Below, in pieces: positions 51,218 through 62,055 of a DNA stretch of 64,000 nucleotides; the stretch's first letter is position 1; each line of letters begins with the position of its first letter. The notes beneath the pieces are model-generated. The model had not been told where the DNA came from. It made no database searches and saw only the letters and a list, made by a program, of their open reading frames with translations. A program made the position numbers and the translations under genes. The stretch lies in the NCBI RefSeq assembly GCF_043641665.1, contig NC_092186.1:21756501-21820500 (forward strand), in the 5' to 3' direction. This DNA comes from Enoplosus armatus. Its lineage: Eukaryota; Chordata; Actinopteri; Centrarchiformes; Enoplosidae.

Positions 51218-52128
51218 GGCAGAGGAGGAGATAGAAAGAGAAAGAGAAGCCCGTGAATGTGAAATGTTCCCTGTTGGTTTTAATAACTAATCTCAGACCG
51301 AAGCCTTTATATGACAAGCCAAGCTCCTCGAGACGAGATGAGGGACGATGATAAGGATAATGTACAACACCTCGATGGTTCTGCAGTTGATAAGGTTTCC
51401 ATGGTGATCCATAGTGAAATCTGTACGCTTTTCACAAATAATGAGACTAATAACATGATCCGCAGCAACTATACTGGACAATCAAACTGAAATTGTTCTA
51501 CTCGTACATGATGCTGAGGTAAAACATTGCCTCACAACCAAGTTGTCAAATGTTACCCATTATTCAAACAAGAGCCGTGCCTAAATAAAACAGGCCAGAT
51601 ATTTGACGCCAACATTAGTTGTCACAGTTGTCAATATTCTGCGCTACAGACACATTTGGCTCAGAATCAATACCAGGATTGAGGTTTCACACCGAGCGCT
51701 GCCTTTTAGTAATAAACACACAAAGATTCAGGAACCTGTCATAAAATCAAATATTGTTGGGTCAATGTAGCTTAAACTTGTATTTTTATCACCAATTTAT
51801 CACCAAATTTCACGTATCTGATGAGTTGAGTTGGTGCGCTGGTAAAGTTATAATCATCTTTTGTTGCTACACATCAAAATCATGACATCGACAAGTTACA
51901 GCTGCTCTTCTGTTTTCTCTGTAAAAAATAAAAAAGGAAAAAGGTTCGACAACTGTGTACAGAGGAGAATCCTACAATAAACATGTCAGCAGATGTGGGA
52001 ATTTAACTTATCGAAGCTGTTTGGTTGATAAGTCGGCTTATTCAGGCTGCTGGAATAAACAAAGGTCTGCTCTAACATTTCCTACTGTCACCCTTATCAC
52101 GTTACAGCTCTGACCAGTGCTCCATCAT

Positions 52129-52130
<2 letters not shown>
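51218..52130. other. Spacer between GT and CA arrays, no gene seen
   Basis: Ordinary mixed sequence with GATGATAAGGATAATG near 51347-51362. No exon, RNA gene or known transposon. Confidence 0.55.

Positions 52131-52222
<92 letters not shown>
52131..52222. repeat. (CA)46 microsatellite
   Basis: 92 bp of uninterrupted CA, the longest perfect dinucleotide array in the window. Long perfect arrays are expected to be highly variable in length. Confidence 0.98.
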
Positions 52223-52225
<3 letters not shown>

Positions 52226-52345
52226 GATGCCCGTCTCCTGGGAGCTGATCGGCCTGCTATCCATCAACAGTCTTCTATTCACGCTGGCCCAACTGCTGTG
52301 AACAAACACGTAAAAACACGCAAGAGAAGGATTGCTGTACCCAAG

Positions 52346-52363
52346 CACACACACACACACACA
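52346..52363. repeat. (CA)9 microsatellite
   Basis: A short pure CA run about 120 bp after the (CA)46 array, followed by further imperfect CACA words up to about 52420. Confidence 0.85.
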
Positions 52364-55300
52364 TCACCACACTACAGACACCCCCTCTTTCTATCACACG
52401 CACACACACAGACACACCAAGGCATCTGACCTGTCCGCCTGTCAGCACACCAAAAGGTTCCTTTGTCCTTTGATAACCCTTGTCCAGCCTGCTCTACAGG
52501 AGGCTGTCTCCCTAACAAGTCTTGGCCATGGCAGGAGCTCTGAGCTGGGGGCAGAGAGCAGAACAATGCCCTCTCTCCTGGAGGAGAACCATTCACACAG
52601 GGACCTCTAATGAAATCCCCGCCTCACCAGCCTTTCCCAATCTCTAACACTTCTCTCCTGATATTACATTTCCTCCTGTTGTGATTCATATTTCTGCAAG
52701 AAATTCATTGATTTCTGACAACATAATATCTGGAGCTGTAGCCTGGGCACTTCACTCTCAAAGAGTAAACCAAACAGCATGATATTTTCTTTTCAAATCC
52801 TGGAAATAGTGGTGAATGCACTCTCCTTTCCTGCCCACAGCAAATCGAGAGCAAGACATTAAACAATCTCTCGGCCTAAAGCTTTAAATCATCTGGCCTT
52901 CTGGATTTGAGTAAGACAAATTTCAGGAGCCAAAAAGCAGAGAAAGAAATGGTAAGAAAGGCAGAAAAAAAAAAGACAGGCAGAAAAGAGAAGGAAGAAA
53001 AGCAGAGACAGCAGGGACAAGGAAACGCTGACCTCTGTTTTGTGTAAGATGGGTTGTGAGGAGTGAAAAGTGGCGGGATCATAAAAATCCTGTCTTCAGT
53101 TTCCATCCGCTGTGGAAATCCGTCTGGACCAGTCACCACAACAAACATTCAACTGTCCATGAATCATATTCCTCTACATTCTCCTCTCAGTTTATCCTTT
53201 TAAACTTCTCAACTTGCAGTCCAAAGTGAGAGATAAATCAGCGGATAGTTGTTGTGTTTATCCCCCCGGATTCTTCTTCCACAGAAATACATGCAGCAAA
53301 AATGATGGCAAGAGGCACGCTGACAGCTTTTACTAACAAATACTTGATGTCATTATTGTTCAAATGTGGCCAAAAACATCTCCTATCTCAGAATTACAAA
53401 ATGATTATTCATTATACTGTTTTCTCCTTTAAAAGACACCTTTAATTCCTGTTAATGGCAAATAGCTACATGTTCAATGTCACTTCCCCCTAAATTGAAT
53501 TTCTCCATCATCTCCTCTTTAAAAGAATCTTCTTGATTTTCTTTTTTTTTCCAGCTAATTTCAAACTTGCCCTCGCCCCCAAAACCTCTCGACAGTGACA
53601 GAGGCCTTCGTGTTTAATGTCTCTGTCAACACTTTAAAAAGAGTGGGCCGTGTTGTGAAAAATGAGCCCGAGCGCATAGTGGAGGGAGGTGATTTCCCCC
53701 GAGCCGCTTGTAATTGCTTCAAGCTTGGACCAGACAGGACAAAACCAGGAGGCCTGGCGCAGGAAGCTGGACAGGAAATGGTTCTGATTCAGCCAGCGAG
53801 GCAACATGCGCGTGCACTTGCGTGTTTGGAGTGGGTAGATGTAGTATGACATCTTTCATGGCATCTGTAAGACGGTGCTAATCAATTAATACATTCCTTT
53901 TAGTGGAAACATGAACGACATGGGGCAAAAGACTTTTGAGTCCTTATGAGATCTCCTATTCACCAAATCACCCTTTGAACATGTTCACTTACTTAAAAAT
54001 GTGCTTTCTAGTCATTTTAAGTCTGGGAAAGTCCATGTTCCCTCAGCTCCAAGTGGTCTGGTTCCTATCGAGGGGTTCAATCTGATGCTGCAGCCCTCTC
54101 CAGCATTCATACAGGGGCTTTGAAGATCTGCTTTAGATCCAAAAGGGTCAGACTTGCTCTGTCTCTCCTCATGCCTGAATTGAAAACACAACTGCCCGCG
54201 CACGCTGACAAGCATAACAGTCTACACGCAGATTCATAAAATCCTTACATGTCCATATGCACAAAATATATGCAAGCACGGGATGTTTCACGGAGAGAAA
54301 GAAAAAATGCTTCACAGATACCTCAGAGACATGAAGCTTATTTAAGATTCTCAGCACAATCTACTAAATAAGGGAATCCTTATTGATTCAATTTACTGAA
54401 AAGGTCTGATCTAATCTAAAATCCTTCATCCAGTCATAAACAAAACGGGCTGAGGTAGGGGTTTGTTTCAATATAAATGGCCCTTGAGGGTGAAAATGGC
54501 ATTACTCACTCCCCTCAGGACTAAAAAGACAAGTGAGCGCTGGGCCATGCAGACTGAGAAAAGCTGATCTAAAGGACTTCACCTCTCAAACAGTACAGCT
54601 GTCTCATTAACTCCAAATGCATTCGATAACTGAACAGAGACCAGTGGGACCACCAGCGAAAAAGAGAACACCCTAAAGCCATAGAGAGAAAGCAGGTGAA
54701 AGTTAGAGGGAAACTAGTGAATGGGAAGACTATTTTTTTTCTCAAGCAACCCTTTCCAGTTCTGCCCAAACCCTGGGACCTTCCTTTGCCATCTTATCGT
54801 CTCCTCCCTCTTTCCCTCGCTTTCCACATTTTCTCCTTTCTTCCAGCTAGGATTAGCTCAGCAGGACACCAGCATTCCTTCTCTACTGGTAGTCTTTGTC
54901 TTGACATTCCCACTCCTCCCAGTGTCCTCTGCAGCGTCCAACCAAGAAAACCAACTGTTCCATAAACTGGCAACAGGTTTTTTTCCCTTGTTTTTCCCCC
55001 CCCGTTAAAAAACGTTAACTATTTTATATACGATTTAAATACAAGAATTAACGGATAAATTGCTTTTTTGCAAACTGGTGGGTTGTTGGTAGATCTAAAC
55101 GGCCAGATGTCCACTGCCAACAGTTAGAAAGGGTCATGTTTATGGAGCTGCAGCCCTGCTCAATTCAGACTCGACGTCGGGGGTGCCCTTGCAGTGACTT
55201 TGATCTGGAGTCAGTTTTGCGCCGCGGACTACCTGTTGTGAGGTTTTGTACGGGGGTAAGATAACTGATACACAGTCAGAAATGGAGGGGAGCTGTACTC

Positions 55301-56681
55301 TACACTGGTGTGCCCCACCAGGGAAGGCCAGCATATCGGTGCAGCCATGTGCTAATCCTATTACTCCAATTCTGGTGTTTGTGTTTAACTTCGAATCACA
55401 TTTTAGGCTACATGTTCCTTCTTTAGCCGGTTTTCAACTCACTATCAGCCTTTGAAACCAGCCAAACGTAGCATTAACTCAGTTCAGTTCTGGGAAAGTG
55501 GAACCTATTTTTAGAAATCCAATAAGATATTTTATGCACGTTTAAACAAAGTTTTATGATCCACAAAGTATTACCCCTTTCTGACCCTCTCATCTGACCT
55601 CAGAAATAACCAAATTTCAAAACGTCCACTCCAATGAGCGCCAGAAGATATCAACGTGAAATAAAAGATTTCATTGTTGCACATTTCCATCTTCCATCTT
55701 GACCCCTCTGCAATTTGGCTGCACGTCTAATTGTGAAATGTTTTCTTTTTTCCCCTGGCAAAAGCCTTGTCTGATTCAGCCAAACTCTGCAATGTTTCAG
55801 GTCTGTAAGTCAGAGGCAGATTTGTGACTGAGAAAACGGTTTGTCATGGGGCATCTGGTTTTTCACATGCATAATTTGGTGCTATTTTCCAGAGGATTTT
55901 TGCAGGATCCAGCTGTAACCATTAGGTACCCTTCCTTGTCTTATATTCTAATTTTACTGTAAACTGTTGTACACTCTTCTAATCTTGCAAACAAAGATGG
56001 CTGGAAACCCCTAATGAGTCCAGTGTTTTTGAAAGTAGTTTCTTCTGCTGGTTAATGAAAATCAAAGATCATTAGGTCAGTGAAGCCTATATATTATAAA
56101 AGGTGTGCAGTGACCGTATATGTACAAGTGTCATGCTACAAGTAGATACTAACAGCTAGAAAGGTTCAGACTAGCAAGTTTTTACAGCAGCAATGGGGAT
56201 AAGGAGACCCCAGGTATAAGAACCAGCTGCTCTCAAGGAAGAGGCTGCATTATAACAATATGACAGCTGTCAGCAATGATATACCAACCATAGGCTACGG
56301 CTAGGTTCTGCATGCACATACTCACACACAAACCTGAAAAGCACATGTTGCACTGAAAAGCAGGGAGATGGCGGGTTTTAGTTTTATATTCTAAATCGGG
56401 GTTGAAATCTGAATTCACGCTACTTGACCTCAGCACATAAAACAGACATAAAGAGGACAGCAGGGAGAAAGACAGAGGAAAGACAGGGACTGGGAGGTAC
56501 GAGACAGACGTGTGGTAGCAGAACGGGAATGTCAGAGAATGGTGAAGACAAAAGGCAACATGAGAACAAGCAGAGATGAGGAGGAGACAGATGACTGATG
56601 GAGTATCCCAGACAAACGAGTGTAGTGGCCTTGGGCCTTGACCCATTACGGCTTAAGCCTTTCACCTGGCCTTAACAACTG
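52364..56681. other. Non-coding stretch, no gene seen
   Basis: Purine-rich at about 52920-53030 and pyrimidine-rich at about 54780-54850. TTTCTTTTTTTTTCCAG at about 53540-53556 is a strong splice-acceptor-like text, but no convincing exon follows. The 84-codon frame at 53595-53849 starts at GTG and is unrecognised. A C run lies near 54996-55003. No gene is supported. Confidence 0.5.
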
Positions 56682-56744
56682 TGTATACACACATATATAT
56701 ATATATACATACATATATATATATATATTACTGTATACACACAC
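56682..56744. repeat. Compound AC/AT tandem array
   Basis: GTGTATACACACATATATAT, then further TATA/CATA units, then TACTGTATACACACAC. The tract is AT-rich and partly self-complementary, and could extrude as a cruciform. Confidence 0.9.
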
Positions 56745-59056
56745 GCTACAGAAAGCACACAAAGATCTATACTGCAAACAAAGATAAGTAGGCCTACTGG
56801 TGCTCTGGTGTTCCAGATAAAGGTACACCAGCCCTTTGTTTAATGCTAGAGTGGATAATAGTTTTGTTAGTACTACTGATTCTTCCATAGGGCTTTATTT
56901 CTTAATCTCCATGGTGATTTGGCCTTGCTGCAGTATGAACACACATTGCTCTCAGTGTGTGTGTGTGTTAATTACACAGACAGAGTTGTTCATACACCAT
57001 CCAGGTCCCAAAAGGTCCTGCTTATGTGCGCACTGCTCTCAACCCGCCAGCTTAGTTTACACAAGAAGGTCATTTTAATCAGGTGAATACCAGGCCGCCT
57101 AATCTGCGGGTCTTTGCCTGAGCATAAACAGAGGATATCCCCAGGCTCAGTCAGGATCACATACCTGGAGTCATGGAAAAGTCATTTCTGGAGCTGACCG
57201 GAGCAATCCAATAACCTTCTGCCCTCCTGCTCCCTTTCTCTTCCTCCACCTCTGTATCGCAGTCTCCTCGGGTGCAAGCTCTCGGTCTCATGTCTCCCCC
57301 TCTTTCACTCGACTTTCCCTCTCTGTCTCACTCTTCCTGTTCCCCTGCTTTTGTCTGACAATATCGTAATGGCTTACTGACCGACCCGCAAGACCACGGC
57401 ATCAAATGTACACAAATGTGCAGAAATAAAACTCACTCACAGGAATTACACGCATGGTCTGAATCTCACACACTTTGGAGGGAATGTCAGACCAAAAACC
57501 ATTTTTCATCACAACCTCTTTATCAAGTTCACGTCGTCAAACGTGTCCAAATACATGTTGGCACGCGAGGGCCTCTATGGCCCCATCTGCTACTCTTCAT
57601 CTCTCTTCCTCACTACATCCATATCTTCTTCTCAGCAGAGTTGGGGATCACTGGATGAGATGGGGAAACTTGGACTGGGCAGTACAGAAAATTATATAAT
57701 ATATCAAATAATATTTAATATTATAATATTTTTATCCAATTCCTCACTATGTATCAATATAACTTGACAATATCTCAGGCATAACTGCTGGTATTTTCAC
57801 ACAAAAAAACATTTGATTAAATAAAACACTAGTGTCATGTGGATATGAAACCATGCACCGCTCGACTCAGCTCGCAGATTACTGCAGAAAATGAACTGTG
57901 GTTTAGTGGAGGAAAACACAAAGTAAAAGCAAAATCATAACACTACAACAACCAAAATCCCGGATGACATCTAGTCTAATTTTACGAAACTATGTGCTGT
58001 TTTGATACGTTGCCATGCTCTGGTTCAACAGTCCAAGACAATCTGACATCTGGCCAAACATGGGGGTCTTGAGCCTCGGGGAATTCAGGTGGGTTTAGTT
58101 CTTTGTCTTGGGCCTGGACATTGGTAGACAACCCAGCTCTTAATTAGGTTTGACATGGTTGATCGAGTGCTAAAAAACAGATATTAACCTGAAAGTAGAA
58201 AGTGAAAAACGTCATATGAGGAAAACAATGTGCTGCAATAACCTTCAGGACACCGGAAGTCCTACAAAGCACAATCAAGAAGGAATGTAGCAGGACTATG
58301 ACTGAATTATCGTCGACTATTTCAAAATGCATACAGGGATTTGAAACAAAGTCTCCCTACCCCTCCCACCCTTTTGTAACCGCTGCTGTCTGGCACGCTG
58401 CCTCTCTTCCGGTGGGTGATAACATATCCATAAGGTCTGACTCTTTATCACACAAGCACACCGCTTAAGGTAGTGGGGCAGCCGTGAAATGGCGACCTTG
58501 TTATCGCTGTGCGATTTGAGTTTAAGTGGAAAGACATTTCGCATGGCGTGCATGTGTGTGGGAGAGAGAGACGGAGAAAGAAAAATACATCTTAGAAGCT
58601 TTACCCCTGATACAAAACAGAAAGTGTTAAATAAGATTCTTATTGTCCCGCAGTGGGGATGTTTAGAGTCATTGGACTTCATGATGGAGACAAAGATAAC
58701 TTCTTTCTGGTAAAGATCAGGAACTGTAATCAATATCAGATCAGCTGATACTCATCACCATTTAATTGCTTATTGGAATTGGCTTTAAAACGTCAACACA
58801 ACAACATGAATACAAAAACAACAACAATACGTGCCGGCAGTAGATGGTGCTTGCCAACTAGAAGGGAACTTTGCATTCTTCTTTAATCAGGACCAGTGTA
58901 GTAAATTGTTGTGGTCGTTACTATTCTGGGTCTGCCTCTTATCCATGTGGGTCTATCAGTGCTGCTCTCTTCTGGAGGGGACCGGAGCCTCTGAATACCC
59001 GGACTGCTCTCACTGACTGGACAAGTGCTTTACTCAGTGTAAGTACGTAAACAAGT

Positions 59057-59058
<2 letters not shown>
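56745..59058. other. Non-coding stretch, no gene seen
   Basis: A short TG run lies at 56957-56968 and pyrimidine-rich sequence at about 57220-57345. AT-rich sequence at 57690-57735, followed by CTATGTATCAATATAACTTG, may be a degenerate repeat that I cannot assign. The frame at 58317-58733 (138 codons, minus) has no recognised domain. Confidence 0.5.

Positions 59059-59102
<44 letters not shown>
59059..59102. repeat. (GT)22 microsatellite
   Basis: A pure GT array of about 44 bp, preceded by AAACAAGTAA. It is the last long dinucleotide array in the window. Confidence 0.97.
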
Positions 59103-59105
<3 letters not shown>

Positions 59106-59989
59106 ATGCTGTAACACATGCTGAAAAGAGCATGTGGAAAAGGAAATCAGTTGGTATTGAAATGCATGTGCTCTGCATGGACTCTCACATTCATGAGGTG
59201 TGTAGGGGGCTGCTGTTGGTGTTTGATGATCTGTGTGTGAGAGTGCTGGTGCATAAATGCGGGTATGAGTGTGTGCGTGATGATAAGTGGTGATTCAGAC
59301 ATTGAGACCAAGAAGCAGCCGCATGTCTTTCTTCCAGATGTTTTACTGAAACTGACTGCTGTCTGAAGTTGCTCAAGGACACAACAACAAGAACCAGTCA
59401 CTGTGGGACAAGAACCAACAGTTTTTCAAAGACTAACCCGACATCGTCCTCTCTGTCCGCACAGACGGACACACACTTTATGTTTAGACAGATGCGCACG
59501 TGTCAGTCATAACAGCTTCCAAGCATGTCAGTTATCCTGAATGTGCACACGCATCATTCACACAATAGAGGCTCTGTGAGTCACACTAAAGGAGAGGGTT
59601 CAAATGAAAGCTATGGTGTCTGCTATTAAGAGTCCCTCTTGACTCATCTGTTCTGAGACACCTTACAATAACAACGCTGCAGTTCTTGCAGTGGGCGAGC
59701 CATGAATCAGTAATGTCACAGATGCTATAAATGATAATACTGAATTCTGCATGAATTATGTGTACTTATTTATTTCAATGAAGCAATTTTAAAAAATGAA
59801 CAGAATAAAAAATTCTACAAAATTTAATCAAAATCCAATCAGTGAAGTTTGGGATATTGTGCGTAACACATGGAAGGAGACTGCCTTAGAAAACCCAGAA
59901 AAGGGCATGTTAATCAAGAATCCCTGCATAGGCATCAGCATATTAAACTATGAAAATGTTACAGTAACAAGCCAGAAATAAAAGCCAGT
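59103..59989. other. Non-coding stretch, no gene seen
   Basis: Ordinary mixed sequence, TGTG-rich near 59170-59280, with no long array. Frames are under 85 codons and unrecognised. Confidence 0.55.
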
Positions 59990-60240
59990 GGAAAAGATGC
60001 AAACTACATTACGTTTAAAAGGTCAAAATGTATAATCACAGACTGATTTGATGTCATTTTATAAAATGACATCAATCAGGCGCTCCCTGTTTTTCCAGCA
60101 ATCAAAACTGGATTTGTGTACTACTCTGCTCTAGTCTTGAGCTGGAGTTTAATACGCTCTGGAACACGATGAGAGAACACGATTTATACGTCAATCCAAT
60201 CTAAATTAATTTGCCAGCTGGGTCAGGCGGAGTGGAGCAG
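59990..60240. promoter_or_regulatory. Repeat-free block around a palindrome, enhancer-like
   Basis: The block has no simple repeats and even composition. It includes the palindrome at 60043-60079 and, downstream, ACGTCAATCCAATCTAAATTAATTTGCCAGCTGG-type words near 60189-60222: a TAAATTAATTTG core beside an E-box CAGCTG. Together these resemble conserved non-coding DNA. Function is inference. Confidence 0.35.
60043..60079. repeat. 37-nt near-perfect palindrome
   Basis: The left arm CTGATTTGATGTCATTTTA (60043-60061) and the right arm TAAAATGACATCAATCAG (60062-60079) are reverse complements except for one extra T (about 60047). The inner 28 bp (60048-60075) are perfectly palindromic with no loop. 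Nothing of this length is expected by chance in 64 kb. Confidence 0.95.
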
Positions 60241-60799
60241 TGGGAAAGCTGTCCATCTGCGTATAGCAACAGGAGTTTTATACGATTTCAAACCACAAAG
60301 CCAGGTGGTCCTGCAGCAATGGGGAAAGCACACAGAGGAGAGAAAGTGGAAAGAAACCTGGGATTAAAGGAAAAAGAGCGCAATTTGGTATGGGTAGATT
60401 AGATCAGAGGGATAAGGTGGTCGGATAAAGACTAACAAAAGAAGGTAAGAGAAAGAGGGAAATGACTAACAAGTGTCTGTTCTTGGGCTAGTTTGCTGTA
60501 CTCTCAGAGGACCAGTGTCAGTGGAGGGAACTAGAGTAAAAGGAGAAGTGGGGGTTGTAAGGTTTGTCATGGAACACCTGCCTCCACTTAACCCCTCTCC
60601 CTCTCTTTCTGCTTGAGCTGCCTCTTTCAGCCATCCCCTCTCCTCCTACCCCACCACCCCCTCCTGCCCCATCATTCATCCACAGAGTATCCTACGAGCT
60701 CACGGGCCCAAGGCTTCTTCTTTTCCCAAACATGGGAGGGCCTCATAGCCTAAGCTGGGGCCTCACTAGCCAGCCACCCAGTCAGCCAGTGAGCAGAGC
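60241..60799. other. Non-coding stretch, no gene seen
   Basis: Purine-rich near 60325-60470 and pyrimidine-rich near 60580-60670 (CCTCTCCTCCTACCCC-type). No exon is recognised. Confidence 0.55.
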
Positions 60800-61000
60800 T
60801 TAAAGCTCCAGTAAGCAGTATTATCGATATTAACACTGATTCAAATCACTTCTTGTAGTGTGAATGAATTGCTATTACTACCAATCCCACTGAGAGTCAG
60901 CATACAACTCGCAGCCTTAAGACACTTTCAGCTCATCATTTTGGTTCATAGGTCTGCATGCTTGTCTCCCAACGGCTCTCACAGTGGGCAAAAGCTCAGA
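60800..61000 (+). mobile_element. Possible interspersed repeat
   Basis: TTAAAGCTCCAGTAAGCAGT, ACACTGATTCAAATCACTTC, TTGTAGTGTGAATGAATTGC, TTTCAGCTCATCATTTTGGT and GGCTCTCACAGTGGGC have the order and feel of a repeat I recall only loosely from fish genomes. It may continue to about 61130. Alternatively it is unique sequence. Confidence 0.4.
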
Positions 61001-61679
61001 CAGGCCAGTGAACTCAAGCAGTGCAACGCAAAACGGGAAAGAGCCAAAGAAAATAAATTGCTTTTGAAGAAATTGGAACAATGGAAGAGACTCCAAGTCA
61101 GGGGCTTAAACCTGAGCAAATATTAGATTTTAACGGGGCGCTTATGTCGCTCTTTGTCTCCTGAATATGTAAGTGGGTCAACTTACATAGGCCAACACTG
61201 TTAGTGCTGTTGTTCTGAAGTCTTTCTGTCCTCTACAGGTCATAAACGGCCATCATGCTATACTGTCAAACTCATATTCACATGCAATTTTAACAAACAT
61301 GTATGAAATATTTCAGGTGCTCATAAAAAAATATATATTCATACGTTTTTAAACCATCATGAGTCAGTAAGTTGGCGAATCAGCTAACCAATTAGTTAGG
61401 CAGCAAGCTAGACGTTCTGTGAATTAATGACATCTCAGTTCATCGGATATAAACACAAACGTACACCTCTATTTACATACACGTTCCTCAAACACTTCTG
61501 AAGTTTTACAATGACGACAGAATGTGTGCATTTTCTCACTTTCACACAATACAACCAACGTAGCACTCCATCCAACTGGTGGCTATACCAATTAAAAGGC
61601 CTGTGTTAGGTCAGGAGTTATTCACTTGACATTAAAGAGGACATGGGGTCCCGCTATTCAGACCCACCGCAGGCATCGA
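61001..61679. other. Non-coding stretch, no gene seen
   Basis: Mixed DNA, AT-rich near 61325-61350. No exon or array is recognised. Confidence 0.5.
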
Positions 61680-62055
61680 CTCCCCCTCCCTCCACTTTTC
61701 ACCCCGTTTTCCATGCCTCATAAAAGATTTGCCCCTCGCCGCCCCACTTACTCTCCCCTCTCTCTTTCACGCTCTTGTTTGCTCATTCTCCCTCCCTCCT
61801 TCATTCACTCATTCTTTTCCTCTCACTCATTCTCTTCACCTCTTCAGCTAACTACCTCTCATAGACCCTTACTCCCTCACCTACGGGTGTTCAGTGCGAC
61901 AGTCACCAACAGCACATCAACACAATCACATGTTACAATAGTTAAAATGATTACCAATAAAATCTCCCCCTCTTCTCTTCATTCCCTTACTTGTCTGGCT
62001 GCTGCCCCTTATCCATTTGCCCCTTTTCACCCTCTGCTGGCCCCTCCTCTTTTCT
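61680..62055. repeat. Pyrimidine-rich low-complexity stretch
   Basis: About 370 bp strongly biased to C and T on the plus strand, with many CTCCCTCC and TTCATTC words. It produces a 149-codon Ser/Pro/Leu-rich frame that is not a credible protein. It is the longest such stretch in the window. Confidence 0.7.

Noticed and set aside
53540..53849. Strong polypyrimidine-AG acceptor followed by an 84-codon frame
   Set aside because: In the frame that stays open, a TAA stop falls immediately after the acceptor AG. The reading starts only at a GTG, and the protein has no recognisable domain. More likely chance.
57690..57790. AT-rich segment with TATCAATATAACTTGACAATA
   Set aside because: It may be a decayed repeat, but AT richness makes word matches unreliable.
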